Notes: generated by a model not told the origin, from the letters alone. A DNA stretch of 64,000 bases from Arcuatula senhousia (GCA_963971305.1 OZ020307.1:56851702-56915701); one strand, 5' to 3'. Positions 10,797 to 23,540 are shown, counted from the first letter of the stretch. Translations and numbers: made by a program.

Positions 10797-13435
10797 TCCA
10801 GTGAAAACGATGGTTTTCATACCGTGTTCGCTCGAGCAGCTAACACCGGCGGTGGTGTGCCATTGGCTCGATGACCCATGGCACACAGTTTGTCTTAAAT
10901 AGTCGCTGCAGAGGAGTATTCCGTTATAGTCACGACTATAAAAACCCAAATTGAGTTGCAAAAAATATTGAACATTAGAGGACAATGACCCTATTAAATA
11001 GTTTTAAAAAATATACAGAATAAAAAACTGAACATATTATAAACTAAAAGAATAGAGAAAAAAATGGAAAAAAAAATCCATAAAGAACACAGAATTGAGA
11101 CAAACTTCATTCAATATCTTATAATAACCATTCTGTCCGTCGGACTATGTGCACCTCTCTTTTAAGCACAATTTCTTCTTAAGCACCTTTTGGATTTTGA
11201 AGTATAGCATTAAAAATTGGGCTGTGATTTCTTTCAAAGAAGATAATTTTATATAAATCTTTCAAGTACAATTTCTTTGTAACTGGCCAATGGTTTTTGA
11301 TCGAACTTAACATGAAGTATGTATACTGTATAAACATGCTGATGAAACTTGTTTTTGCTTTTGGATATCAGTCAAGCAAGATATTTTCTACATATAGATT
11401 CCATTATGATGCGGGGGAATCCTCAGTGAGCTTTCTCGCAGTTCTTGTTTAAAATCAGATACATAAAGACAATTTGTAAAAGATTTTGCGAAAGTTTCAT
11501 TAAGTTTCAAGAAAAAAAAAGTTGTGAATAGCAGATTAGTACTTCTAGTTAAAAATGGTTATTCCATGTTTTACTGAACATCGATCACAAAGGGAATTTT
11601 GACATTATATAAAATAAAAGATTTATTAGACATTTCGTTAATTTTCAAGCATTAGTTAACGTTTATCAGGACTTATACAATTAGTGCCCTTGTGTCCAAA
11701 AGCCATTCTTGAATGATTTGTTGTAAGAATCGCTGAATTCGAGATTGAACAAAAAAAATAATCATAATCTGTGAATCAAAATAATGTTACATGTACCAAG
11801 ATTTTGTCAAAAAATTATCAAATTTGTAATTGTCGTTAATGAGATATAGCGAAAATTATCTGTGTTTTTTTTCATGGCCAGAAATCAAAAATACGATATA
11901 TTACCAAACTACAAACACTTTTTGGCGGGTTTTATACAAAATAAACTTTTAAAATCAAAGTATCATTATGTGAAAAAGATTCTGTAAAGTTTTGTGAAAT
12001 TTGAAGCAGTTATAAAGGAGCTGTTGAGGCTACATGTAAGAGTGGGGTACCCCTCACCTTAGCCTAAAAATTTCATTACTTTACTATGGTGAATCTTTAT
12101 TTTTCATTCAATGAATAAGGTAAATAAATATGTTGAACTACAATATGTAACAATACTTTTGCCTAAGTTTTATGAAATTTTTAGCACAGATGGCGAATCC
12201 GTGGTGGATTAGAACTGTACGGTCCTTGGGTGGCTTTGTTAAGTTTTAGTCAGTATAAAACTACACAGATTTTCTAGATACAATCTAAAACATAAATATT
12301 AAAATTACACATTAAGGAAAAGACAATACCTGAATTTCGAAAAAATCAAAGATTGTTCAAAGGAAAAAATTGGCGATAAGAGTAAAATAACACATTTTGT
12401 GTACGGATAATAAAACACTTGTTTCGCTTATCAACGTCCCCATTTATAATTCTTATCAAAATCTTATAGGTAAAAACAAAAATAACAACATGCGACCACA
12501 TTTGTGTGAAATTTTCAAAGAGATTCGTGCAAAAATGTTAAAGCAATAGCGGTTACAAGAAAGGTACACCTTCGTCCAAATATGCAAAGTCCCTGTTTTC
12601 ACACGACTAAAGCCCTTTTTTCGTATCCAACAATGAATGGTGTAATATTCAAAAGATTATGTGTAACTTTAATCAAATTCTATAAAGTTCTGTAGGTATA
12701 ATCAGTCATTCTATATTGGCGCCCATGGTATTTTGGGCAGGAGTGTGGACGATTACAATATAAGGCTTGAAGTCCTAAAAAAACGAATAAAGTAGGCCTA
12801 TAAACCTTACTTGCCCTAAAGGTATTGAGATAAATGGTAAAAGCATTAGAACCTTTAACAATGTGTCAACTTAGTTTAGAAAGTTTGTTTACTCTATTGT
12901 TCTTAATATCCCCCCTTTTTAAGGATCTCTTAAACACAGTTTTTAATGATTATATGGCCAAATAACATTTTATAAAACATATTTGGTATGTTAACTGTTA
13001 GACAAACTTGAAACATAAACAGAAAATTATATTTAAATTAAAAAATGATAGCGCAGAAAATTCCTCCACAAAAAAGGGGAAATTCGACCTTCATGTAAAT
13101 TTATTAAATTATTAATGATAAACGGTAATACTATCGAAACTTTTTCAATTAAAATATTTGTTTAGACATTATATCATATATTTCCGATCATTTGTTTCAA
13201 TTTTGACCACAAATAAATACGGAAATGAAAAACCCTTTTACGGTTGTTTTTTTAGTTTTTTTCGCCTATTGACCTTTGACCTTGAATTTCTGAAAACTCG
13301 ACCTGCTCTGATTCTTACGACAAGCATATTTCGATTGCTTAGGTCCTGCTCTTTCCAACGATATATAATATGTGAGTATGTTCGGTGGGGACATTAAATT
13401 TTTCAAATCAAGGTGCCGTCTACTCTACTATTTCT

Positions 13436-13735
13436 TGTAAGAAACATCACTATAAAATTTCATAGCAATCGGATAACTAAAACTAAAGTTATTGTTGAAA
13501 CAAACAAAGGAGTAGTATTGTTGGCCCTTTTTTGGCCCCTTTTTCTAAACAAAAAATGGGGAACCCAGATCATCAATCCCATTCATCCTTTTATCATGTT
13601 AATTAAGAACATCATTGTCAAATTGCATAGTAATCGGATAACTGGAACTAAATTTATAGTGGTAACACTAAAAAGTTAACAGACAACGACGACGACAACG
13701 ACGACGACAGTATGCATCATACCATAATATGTCTG
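13436..13735. repeat. Dispersed repeat with ACGACG microsatellite end
   Basis: Contains two related blocks (ATAGCAATCGGATAACT near 13463, TAGTAATCGGATAACTGG near 13629) with TTTTTGGCCCCTTTTTCT between them, and an ACAACGACGACGAC microsatellite at about 13684-13708 followed by GCATCATACC. The inverse of the right part occurs at 16357-16535 and a related piece at 18165-18345, so this is a dispersed family. No coding capacity. Confidence 0.5.
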
Positions 13736-16356
13736 AAGATCTTGAAGGAAGACTCTTTTTGCGGTTCTTTATTTTATTTTTATTTTTCATTTCCAACATA
13801 CGCAACCCCAAGGTGAATCACCATTCGAAATAAGTTTTTTTTAATTGCAAACTTTTCTAAATAAATAAATAGCATATTATTTTTAAACCAACTGCAAAGC
13901 TTGAGCAGTAGAAAATATTTTCTATAAAAAAAGTTATATGATAACGAATTTTAAAATATTTTATTTTAAAGCTTTTTTTATGATATAAACATGTAAGTAG
14001 ACACTATGGTCTAATATCTGTATGTTCTGTGTTCTGATATTTATTTCTATGAATATCGGGCAAAAAGATTTCAAACAACACGTTTTGATATTGTGTGTAA
14101 TTTAGATTTATTTAAATGATTGTTAGGGGACGTGGACCATCGAGGAATTTAAAGTTTATACCCCGATCTAATGTATATATTTTTCATACATGTACATGTA
14201 TACTTGTAAGCTATATTTAAACATGACGTTTAAAATCTATTATGAATGGATTTACCTTGGGTTTTCCATAAAATTCTATACAGGGTTATCATGACATTGT
14301 CTGTAATTTTACAGAATTATCATGAAGTAAATTTTCGATTATTTTGGTTAAAACATAATTTATCAATTGTAATATCAGTAAGCTTTTTTTCTAAACAAAT
14401 TATTAATTTGGTTTTAAAGATCAAAAAGTTATTGCTGACCGTTTAACTGTACATGTTATTTAGTACATGTACATGATAAATTACCTAGTTTCTATTAACA
14501 TTAATGTCCTGGTCAAATGGTCATATATGTTTTCTTATGCAATTTCTATTTACTTCTTGACCTTTTAAACATTACAAGCTAGTATATCATGTATATAAAG
14601 ATTGTAAAAACACATTTAGGCATGTTAGGGGGACTTGGTTAGTTCATACACATTCTGTTTGGATCTCCAACTCTACAATTGACTTTTGTTATTTGGCTTT
14701 GTTTTATATTTAGACGTTATATTTGTATTTTGGATCGACACCGACTTTGAAGTTGATATATCCGTACACTCAGCTAGTTCCAGGGCAGGTTATCAGACAT
14801 TGCGTAGTTTCCCGTCACGGAGAAAAGCCCCCTGTCTGCATAATCGTTGAAAAGCATATCACTGTCTAATAGAATTATCATGCATTTCATTTGCTGCTTG
14901 GGCAATGTCTGTCTCATCTGGATTGGTGTCTTCATTTAGAAAAATATTTAATATCATTTTGAATAATAAGATGATTACGTGATTCTTGAAATTTTAAAAT
15001 TGATTCACTGTTCCAAAACACAAGCTAAAAAAAAGAATTTATCAGAAAAGTATGAACTAGGCATGTTTTAAAATGTATAGTGATTTAAAATCTGCTAGCT
15101 CTAATGTTAAACTTTTCTTCATTTATTTCATTGTATTTAGTCTATCTTGATGCATGGTGGTGAAACTTGTATGTTATAAATGCACATGTATAAATGTAAC
15201 TGAAAAAAAAAGAAAATATTTTTCATGAATGACATTTTGAAAGACGGGGAAGCAGAAAAAAATTAACGTAAAGTTTGGGAGCCATAAAAACGAAACACGT
15301 ACCAAACTCTACAAACAAACACACAAGCAAAAGTTCAAACATAAAAGAAATATAGAAATAGCGGTTGGAAAGGCTCATCGTGCCTAATAACGCAGTTCTA
15401 AGTCAGTCAAAGAGATAAGTTCTTAAATATTATACCATCTTTATCATTTTTAATGCTAAATAATGATACTAAAAGAGAAAGTACATATTATAATACAAAA
15501 TGAAAAAATATCCCATTATTTGTTTTAATATATATTTACATGTACATTAAGTTTTATTTTTTCCTTTCTATATATTATATTGATATTCTTCTTGTTACTT
15601 TAAATATAAACCCTTATTCCTTCAAAATTCACAGATGAATTACAAGTAAGAAAAATCTTTGCAATCCTTATGAGGGCCCCTTAATCCCCACCCTTTATTG
15701 GATGCTGTTATCAAAAGAATATCTGAAAGTTATATGATCCGTAAACGTAAAGCCGAACAAATTACGATGATGTTATCTACTTTTTTCAAATTTCAGCATG
15801 ACCCTCTCTCCTTCCCTTCAAGATCAAATGATTGCTCCCTAAAATCCTACAAATATATAAAATTTCATATACTTTGTCAAACTAATTTACCATTTTCTAA
15901 CCATATAGTTTGCATTTATTTCTAAAGATTGTCCGTTGGTAAAAACAAATAAGTCTTAAAAATCATCGAGCTTCAACAAAAGATAAGGAAAATTTACTTT
16001 TTCGATTTTTGCCATGAGCATTGCTATACAAATGCCTAATTGCAGCCCAAAGGCATGACGTTTCGGTTTCTTCATCAAACGAACGAGGACTTGCAAATAA
16101 AAATGCATTTTACTCTCTTGTATTGTAACATATTTTAACTAGAACACATTTAGAAGCATAACTAATGTGTACATGTGTACATGCATATTTGCTGACTACA
16201 ACTTGCATGGTCTGTACACTTAATTAAGGAAAATGAAGTTGAACATGTTGCTGATGTCTTAATACAAGTCGTCATCTACAAAATAACCCAGAAACAGCGC
16301 TAAACTAGTCAGACCTGTTGGTGGATTGAATACTGAATTTTTCTATACGTAAAACG
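13736..16356. other. Non-coding, nothing recognised
   Basis: AT-rich sequence with short ACATGTACATGTA words (about 14190, 14464) but no supported gene, exon pair or transposon termini. The open frames are short and lack protein-like composition. Confidence 0.45.
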
Positions 16357-16530
16357 GTATGATGCTTTCGTCGTCTTCGTTGTCAGTTCACTTTAGTGTT
16401 CCCGCAATAACTTGTATTTTAGTCATCCGATTGCCTCAAAATTTTACAATGATTTTCCGTACCATTAAAGGATGAAAAAGATTGATTTAGGGGTTCCCCG
16501 TTTTTGTTTAGAAATTAGGGGCCAAAAATG
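16357..16530. repeat. Inverted copy of the 13436-13735 repeat family
   Basis: GGTATGATGC, a GTCGTCTTCGTTGTC microsatellite, CACTTTAGTGTT and CATCCGATTGCC correspond, in inverse orientation, to 13600-13725. It directly abuts the Helentron-like copy B. Confidence 0.5.
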
Positions 16531-16535
16531 ATACT

Positions 16536-18028
16536 TTTTAGCTCACCTGGACCGAAGGCGTCCGTCGTCGTCCGTTGTCGTCGTCTGTCGTCGTCCGTCG
16601 TCGTTAACTTTTATTTGAAAATCTTCTCGAAGTTGTCAGATGACCCCTTACAGGAGTTACGGCCCATTAAAGATGAAAAAAAGCAATTTTTCATGTTTTT
16701 GGATTATAGAATGAAAACAATTACAGATAGAGAAAAGTTGTTGCTTGCTTAAATGTTCAGCTCATTTAGCTGTACAAAAGTCTCCATAGGGTCAAAGTTG
16801 TCAGATGACCCCTTATAGGGGTTACGGCCCCTAAAATAACGTTCTTTCATGTTTTTGGCCTATAGAATGAAAACTATAGCAAATAGAGAGAAGCTGTTGC
16901 TTGCTTAAATGTTCAGCTTATTTAGCTCTACAAAAGTCTCCTTAGGGTGGAAGTTGTCAGATGTCCCCTTATAGGGGTTACAACCCTTAAAATAACGTTC
17001 TTTCATGTTTTTTGCCTATGGAATGAAAACTATAGCAGATAGAGAGAAGCTGTTGCTTGCTTAAATGTTCAGTTTATTTAGCTGAACAAAAGTTTTCATA
17101 GGGTCAAAGTTGTCAGATGACCCGTTATAAGGGTTACGGCCCCTTAAAGGTGAAAATAGCAATTTTTCAGCAATTTTTCATGTTTTTGGATTATAGAATG
17201 AAAACTATTACAGATAGAGAAAAGTTGTTGCTTGCTTAAATGTTCAGCTCATTTAGCTGAACAAAAGTCTCCATAGGGTCGAAGTTGTCATATGATCCCT
17301 TATAGGGGTTATAATTTTTCATGTTTTTAGATTATAGAATGAAAACTATTACAGATAGAGAAAAGTTGTTGCTTAAATGTTCAGCTCATTTAGCTGAACA
17401 AAAGTCTCCATAGGGTCGAAGTTGTCAGATGATCCCTTATAGGGGTTACGGCCCCAAAAATAACGTTCTTTCATGTTTTTGGCCTATAGAATGAAAACTA
17501 TAGCAGATAGAAAGAAGCTGTCGCTTGCTTAAATGTTCAGCTTATTTAGCTCTACACAAGTCTCCCTAGGGTCGAAGTTGTCAGATGTCCCCTTATAGGG
17601 GTTACGGCCCCTAAAATAACGTTCTTTCATGTTTTTGGACGATAGAACGAAAACTATAGCAGTCGAAGTTGTCAGATGTCCCCTTATAGGGGTTACGGCC
17701 CCTAAAATAACGTTCTTTCATGTTTTTGGACTATAGAACGAAAACTATAGCAGATAGAGAGAAGCTGTTGCTTGCTTAAATGTTCAGCTTATTTAGCTCT
17801 ACAAAAGTTTTTATAGGGTCAAAGTTGTCAGACGACCCCTTATAGAGGTTATGGCCCTTAAAATAACGTTTTTTCATGGTTTGGTTCTATGGCTACAGAA
17901 TGAAAACTATAGTAGATAGAGAAAAGCTGTTACTTGCTTAAATGTTCAGCTCATTTAGCTCTAGAAAAGTCTTTATAGGGTGGACATCAAGACCAGGTAA
18001 GCGATTCAGGCTCCTGGGAGCTTCTTGT
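16536..18028 (+). mobile_element. Helentron-like element, copy B
   Basis: Starts TTTTAGCTCACCTGG (16536) followed by a CGTCGTCCGTTG microsatellite. Ends CAGGTAAGC (17994-18002), hairpin AGGCTCC/GGGAGCT (18008-18022), CTTGT. The interior is a tandem array of about eight ~160-bp units, each with TTGTCAGATGACCCCTTA, GGGGTTACGGCCC, TTTCATGTTTTTGG and GTTGCTTGCTTAAATGTTCA. One unit (about 17660-17755) is a near-perfect partial duplication of its neighbour, so the array changes by unequal exchange or slippage. Confidence 0.65.
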
Positions 18029-18164
18029 TTGTTTGTTACCACACTTACTTTTCTTCTGGTTCAATGCGCAATATGTCAAAATTTCAATAAAATTTTGCAT
18101 TTTACACAAAAATCACACAGTTATAATTCAATATTCCAATTTTGGAAAATCTATCCAATTTAGG

Positions 18165-18345
18165 GGGCAAATCGTGTTCCTTTCCTACTATGTCCCCACA
18201 ATAACTTTGGTTCTTGTAGGCTCTTATTGCTATTAAATTTGATAATGAAATGCCTGAACCATTAAACCATTTAAGGGATTGTTTTTGGGGTCCCCCTTTT
18301 TCATTTAGAAATAAGGGACCAAAAAGGGCCAAATTGTAACTTTTT
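18165..18345. repeat. Dispersed repeat fragment related to 16357-16530
   Basis: Shares the arrangement CCCACAATAAC..CTATTAAATTTGATAATG..CCATTTAAGGGATTG..GGGGTCCCCC..TTTAGAAATAAGGG with the end of the 16357-16530 repeat, in the same orientation. Confidence 0.45.
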
Positions 18346-18960
18346 TATTTGTTGTCAGATTTTAATTTGTTTTGCTTATCAATTCTTGTCAACTATTGAA
18401 CTAACACAATTAAGGAAAATTTTTGACACTCCACTCCCCTGATTACCGCCAGCAGCCAAAAGGGGCAAAAAATTAAAGGTAGCAGATCTCCGTAATTAAG
18501 GGCCAAATCAGGAAATATATTTGTAACTTTTGTAAAATTAAATGGAGAGTCCACCAAACAGAAGATTATGCAGGCTGCATGCGCCAAAGATCTTTGTCAG
18601 TCCACCATCATAGTAATTGACTATCCATATTGGACGTCAAATTTACAGGGTTGCGGTCGTATCATGCTGCGCTCGGCAAAGCTTTTTATTTACATTCCGG
18701 AACAAACACTGCTGGACGAGATATTTTTTCAACTCAATATACCCTAAACCTGCCTCAGTGTTTACCTATATTTGATAAGAATTGGAAACTTTAATCGAAT
18801 TGAACATGGCCATGTTTTAAAAAGGTATAATGAAAAAGTATTCACAATTCATACATGAATTTGAAATGAAAATGCTGAACATTTAAGTGTTTCAGGTAAT
18901 AGCGTTTTGAGGGCCCTTTAAATGCAAAGAAAAATATTTCCGTTAGGCTCTACTGAATTA
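18346..18960. other. Non-coding, nothing recognised
   Basis: No supported exon, repeat terminus or RNA gene. Confidence 0.4.
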
Positions 18961-19157
18961 AAATGACAACAAATTTCCAGACAATAAATTTTGCTACGCC
19001 TGACGCGCGTTTCGTCTATACCAGACTCATCAGAGGGGCTCTGCCAAAAATATTGAAAAAGCCAAAAACAAATATGATTATGAAGAGCATAGTACAATGG
19101 AAACCAAAAAATACCGAACTGGGCAACCAAATTATAACTAAGATGATCAACATATGT
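18961..19157 (-). mobile_element. Partial retrozyme unit
   Basis: Reverse-orientation partial unit (about 197 bp) with the standard flanks: ACAACAAATTTCCAGACAAT before the ribozyme and CCAAAAATATTGAAAAAGCC after it. It continues through the consensus to AACTAAGATGATCAAC. It contains one hammerhead with an intact core. Confidence 0.7.
18996..19039 (-). ncRNA. Type-I hammerhead ribozyme, core intact
   Basis: Minus strand: stem I GCCCCU with AGGCGU (one C/C mismatch), core CUGAUGA, stem II GUCU/AGAC with loop GGUAU, GAAA, ACGCGCGU stem III region and a GUC cleavage triplet. All conserved core bases are present, so cleavage is plausible, but as a single copy it cannot release a circular monomer. 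Confidence 0.8.
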
Positions 19158-20597
19158 TGAACTATTGAATGGGAACTATTGCAACTAAACTAAACTAAAC
19201 TAAAGCTAGTATAATTTTACTTTCTTAATCTTTAATGATGGTCAAAATTGAAACAGTTATGCACCAAAAACACACAGTACATTCAATGAAGCAGAGGTAA
19301 ATATTAGCATTATTAAGTTTTTGTCTTTTACTTCAGAAACTGTTACAGAATATGGGTAACTGGTTCCCGTGTACAGGAAAGAACAATGAGGATAAGCTTG
19401 ACCCTCCATGTAAGGTTAAATCTGTGAGAAGACAAATCTGAAAAAATACTGTAGATTCATTTATTTTAGAGGATTGCTCAAAATGTCAGTTCATGGGCTT
19501 GTAAATGAATGGTTCTGCAAAACATGCAAAGTAATGTTACTTTTTGAAAATTCGTGGGGATAACAAATTTCATGGATAAGCCCCATCCATGAAAATCACG
19601 AAAATTGATATCCCACGAAAAATGGTAAAGTATGCAAAGTTGTTATTAAGGTATCTTATCCACTATCATTTATTTATTAGGAATTTGAACCAGAGATGTA
19701 AATGAATCCACTGATAGCTACAAATAACCTAAATTACATATTTTTACACATCATCGGCACTAATATATTTCTATTCATCGCAACAACTTTTAAAAAAACA
19801 TTCAAAAAAGTTAACCTCACGTCCATCAATGCAATTTTTGTCAACCTTTTCTCAGACGACACCGTCCATGTAAATAATTTGGAATTAAGCGGGATTGCTC
19901 GGACTAATACTTTATGTGTTTTTGGATATTAACAAAATATGTAAAGTTCCACTGGCTTTTTTTGGAGATGGCAAACTGTTCAAATACCTAACCGGTATTC
20001 GTGAAAGGTTCCGACAGTAAATTTCATGACACATGTTTATACCAATAAGTCATAGGGTCTTAATGGAACACATTTAAATTGAAATATTCTCTTATATTTT
20101 TTAGCAATTACCTAAATACGTAAATCTGAAGCCGGTTAAGTAATACGATCCTTCCTACGAATAAGCGGTAAACTGATGTCTTCCCTACATGTTTGCAGGA
20201 ATTACAAGTATAAACGACCTTATCTTCTACGCACATATTCCTTCTTGAATATTTGTTCTCTTGCGCTTATTTACTATGTAACACCGAATTGATTTATCAA
20301 TGATAAATGGCCTTATTGATTTTCAGACCTGTCTGACTTTTACATCATGTTTTAACGCCAGTACGATAAGATTCGTTGGCTTTTTTCACGTATATTTTCC
20401 TTTTGGAGTCTTTCTTGTGTTGCTCTTCGTCAGTGGTCATGAACACATTTTCCATTTAAGTAGTAGTCCACCTAGGAATCATGCAAAACTGAAGAAAAGT
20501 GGTTCATCGATAAAAAGGCTACAGTGGTTTATTTTCAACGAAAGATAGTTTAAAGTATATTAATTAAGAAATAAATAACAATTTGCTCATAGCTACA
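19158..20597. other. Non-coding; short repeats only
   Basis: Contains an (AACTA)n run at about 19184-19204 and the foldback at 19551-19619. No supported gene. Confidence 0.4.
19551..19619. repeat. Small imperfect foldback
   Basis: TTCGTGGGGATA at 19551 is matched by its inverse TATCCCACGAA ending at 19619, and CATGGAT/ATCCATG lies between. It resembles a bivalve dispersed repeat with ATTCGTGGG words; the family name is not certain. Confidence 0.4.
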
Positions 20598-20723
20598 TGG
20601 TCCTGGGAGAAATTTTGCCATTTTGTTACAATGGTTTCAATTGAAATTATTGGCAATTTTAAGAGTTATCTGCCTTTCTTACATTTTTCCAATGCATTCT
20701 ATATATTTTTTCTCCCAGGACCA
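20598..20723. mobile_element. 126-bp MITE
   Basis: TGGTCCTGGGAGAAA (20598-20612) recurs inverted as TTTCTCCCAGGACCA (20709-20723). 15-bp perfect terminal inverted repeats and a short AT-rich interior are typical of a miniature inverted-repeat element. No target duplication is obvious. Confidence 0.65.
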
Positions 20724-22244
20724 GGTCTAGTTTGTAAAAAGAGCACAAAAAGATCAAAACAGGGTGCTAGTAAGAGTAACATATCAAAAATTGGTGTAGG
20801 CTTTCCACCCTTGAACTGCTCTTTGCATGATTCTAAATAAAAGTGGTACTTAATTCATATATTTTGTTGTTGTTGCGTGAGTGTTTTGAATTTACTCAAT
20901 TATTTTATTTTCTGTGTGCGTTTTTTTTTATAAGTGAAGTATGAAATAATTGTTCAAGACCCATTTTACATATGAAAACAATTCGTATATACCATTTATT
21001 TTAGATTCAAGAGAAAGAAGTCAGAAAGGCGTTACAATGCGATCTGAAGAGATAGAATATGAATATAGTGATGGTATTATGATTAAGAAATACAATGAAT
21101 ATAATATTATGTCGTGTGAATAAGAGGTGATAACTTCAAACTGCGTCTGACAAACTAAAAAGATTGCTTTGTTTTACTCAATAGTTAGGAACAAAGCTAA
21201 GCTTATCAAGGGACTTTTAGTCTGAGCTTTTAGTATACATGGAAGACATGTACACAACTGTGATCATGAAATTCAATACAAAAGTATAGACAATACACAA
21301 TTCATTTTAAGATCATAATCAATGTACTGTCAAATTCTTTTGTTGTCATCACTTGTCATCCGTCGTTCGTCTGTAATCTTTTTCAACCTAAGCTCGTCGC
21401 CTTAATAAACAAGCCTGAAGCCATCTTTACTTGGTTTAATATGATGCAGGTTAAACCTGATAAGCTCCCGCATATAAAGTAACTTTGAAATTGTTGTATA
21501 TGTACCTTATACTTTTAATAAAGCAAGAACTTATTGAAATGCAAGCTTTTGCATGATTTTGAAAAAGGAACGCACCTGCAAACAGCACAAAGAAGTTATT
21601 TTAACTTAAACCATACATGTATATGGTAAAAATAGACTTTTATTTCGGAATTTGTAGAGGACACAATTTCTACTTTCATATTCAAATGCAAAAGCTGGAG
21701 AGAAAATAACCAAAAAAATGTGTACTGATGCGGACAAGGTAAATGTAACGACTGCAGGTGATATAATATATCTGCTGAATCATTCAAGTGTTTTGTTTGA
21801 TTGACATACACCGCTTTTGTTTGGGTCTTGTTTCGCAAAAAAAAAATAGAATGACAGGTTCCCGCGATTCTATCATTTCGTTTTGATAGACTCGACCTCA
21901 AGTGATAGGACGTCAATAAAATATGCCCGAAGTCCTAGTTTTTTTTTTTTATTTCTTTACATTTCATAGCTGGGAATATTCACAATATGAGGGTGTCACA
22001 CCAGTCCTTTTGGTACATAGTATACCGTGCTTATTCGGTCCGCCATGGTATGGTACGCGGTACGCGATGTTCCGAATTTTTAGGCTTTTGGTACGCGTAC
22101 GCCAGGATCTTTAGAGTATTCGGTATTCCAGTCTTTTTAAGGTATTCTCTTTTTTTTATAAACGGTATTCGGTTTTCCAGGGGCGGGGGCTGTTACACTC
22201 CCCCCTATATAGTAACTATGTATTTTTTTTAAATTAACATTACA
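20724..22244. other. Non-coding; Helentron-like fragment near 21350
   Basis: About 21350-21450 (ATCCGTCGTTCGTC, CTTTTTCAACCTAAGCTC) resembles the microsatellite-proximal part of the Helentron-like family. About 22000-22190 is a patch of GGTACGCG/GGTATTC words without gene structure. The remaining sequence shows nothing I can support. Confidence 0.4.
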
Positions 22245-23010
22245 AGAAGCAGAGGTACCAATAGGGTATCCGAATGTCAAAAGTCCGAAAAGGCAGAGAC
22301 TAAACCAGTAAACTCAAACAAGAACGGGACAAAAACAGACAACACGTAAAACATGGAAACACAAAACAACTGAATATCAATCAGCAACGCGAACTCCAGT
22401 CGAAACAAGAGTGAACTCAGGTGCTCCGGAAGAGTAAGCAGTTCCTGCTTGCTATAGCACACCCGTCGCGTTGCCAATAGTCCATTCAGCGTGTCAAATC
22501 CGGTAAAGGAAGACAAAACAACACCGTATGACAAACCAACATCTGCACTCCTCTGAGAGATCGAAATCCCATATTTGTCTATAAGTGCATGATGTCTTCC
22601 GGAAAATTTCTTGAGTGAAGACAGCAACCGAGGAGCAACATAACCCTGTGTGAGCAATTGTTGCGTCAGACTTGTCGCCTTGCTATAGAAATCGATGTAA
22701 GTCCCACACGCTCTGGAGTAACGAATTAATTGAGATACGTAAACTCCATAAGCTTGAGCTGACGGAATATTGCTACACAAGAAGGGGAAGTTGACGATTG
22801 GAAAGTTGAAGTCATCACGTTTGTCATAGAGCTTTGTTGAAAGTCTTCCTTGAAAGTCAATTTCGAGATGTAGATCTAAATATGAAGCAGACTTCCTAGA
22901 ATCCGTTGTGTCCTTTATCTCAAGCTCCTGTGGATATATGAGATGGAGACAGTTAACCAAATCGAGAATTGTCTAGTGAAAGGACATCATCAATATAACG
23001 GAACGTACAA
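22245..23010 (-). mobile_element. 5'-truncated Penelope-like element, different subfamily
   Basis: Minus-strand copy beginning abruptly inside the reverse transcriptase palm (about 23005) and running through the thumb region into a long 3' tail that ends ...CCTCTGCTTCT at 22245. The tail is shared with 24764-24925 and 30505-30770 but not with the element at 4921-7883, so at least two Penelope subfamilies are present. 5' truncation is expected for target-primed copying. Confidence 0.7.
22277..23000 (-). pseudogene. Penelope-like reverse transcriptase fragment
   Basis: From the 5' side: FRYIDDVLSLDNSRFG (motif C, with both catalytic Asp) is read in one frame near 23000-22955. The next block, LIYPQELEIKDTTDSRKSAS, is in another frame, so one frameshift near 22958 separates them. 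Downstream YDKRDDFNFPIVNFPF and AYGVYVSQLIRYSRACGTY correspond closely to residues 513-553 of the intact reverse transcriptase at 5405-7423. The open frame runs into the 3' tail and stops at 22277. It lacks palm motifs A and B, so it is inactive. Confidence 0.8.
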
Positions 23011-23540
23011 AATAGGAAATTAATTTTGCATACCGTGTTATTAGGTGCGGATATCTGACTAGCTTATACGTCTCCCGGTTTAAGGTATCATACTTAGTCA
23101 ATATAAGCTCCCGCCCAGTGCCAGCTTATTAGCTTTGGTACAAAAATAATTGTTTGAATGTTTGATTTTTTTAAATGCTTGACCGTATTATGGTAAATAG
23201 CAGGTACTTTTGCACATAACTCAAAAGTGGTCATGTACATTTAGACCATAGTAAAGCGCTCTCAACCAATGAAATAGTCCTATTTTGTATGTTCTTATTC
23301 AAGAAGACCGTGGAATTTGATGGTCTTAAGAAAAGATTATATATTGTTCAAATTTCATCTGCTTAATATACATGAAAAGACTTGCCCGGGGCTCATTAAA
23401 TATTTTTGTAAAGATTGTGAGCTAAATATTTAACAAATAGAAAATACGGACGAATTTTGAACCAAGATAATTCTTTACCCATAGCGTTTCACTGGCATTG
23501 GTTAACGCCGAAAATCTGAAGACAGTCATAAATGTAAGGG
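23011..23540. other. Non-coding, nothing recognised
   Basis: AT-rich sequence between the truncated Penelope copy and the inverted duplication. No supported feature. Confidence 0.4.

Larger units (their letters stand above)
9333..13433. mobile_element. 4.1-kb non-coding element with ~60-bp inverted termini
   Basis: The left end AAATAGTAGAGTAGACGG (9333-9350) recurs inverted at 13416-13433. Further inward TTTAATGTCCC..GAACATAC (ending 9400) is matched, inverted, by GTATGTTC..GGGGACATTAAA (from 13376), so the termini pair over about 60 bp with gaps. The interior has no open frame of note. It contains diverged repeats around phrases such as GTGAAATTT and GGTACACC, plus a nested retrozyme unit at 10496-10796. 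The DNA transposon superfamily cannot be told, because no transposase or clear target duplication is visible. Confidence 0.5.

Noticed and set aside
11000..13100. Possible decayed gene inside the 4.1-kb element
   Set aside because: Recurrent phrases are short DNA repeats rather than protein blocks; no frame stays open for more than a few dozen codons.
16040..16110. Minus-strand TTTGATGA..GAAACGTC resembling a hammerhead
   Set aside because: The first core C is missing, stem II cannot pair and there is no stem I complement; only part of the core matches by chance or very deep decay.
21596..22232. Several open frames of 60-106 codons
   Set aside because: Overlapping frames on both strands, low-complexity composition and no splice or domain evidence.
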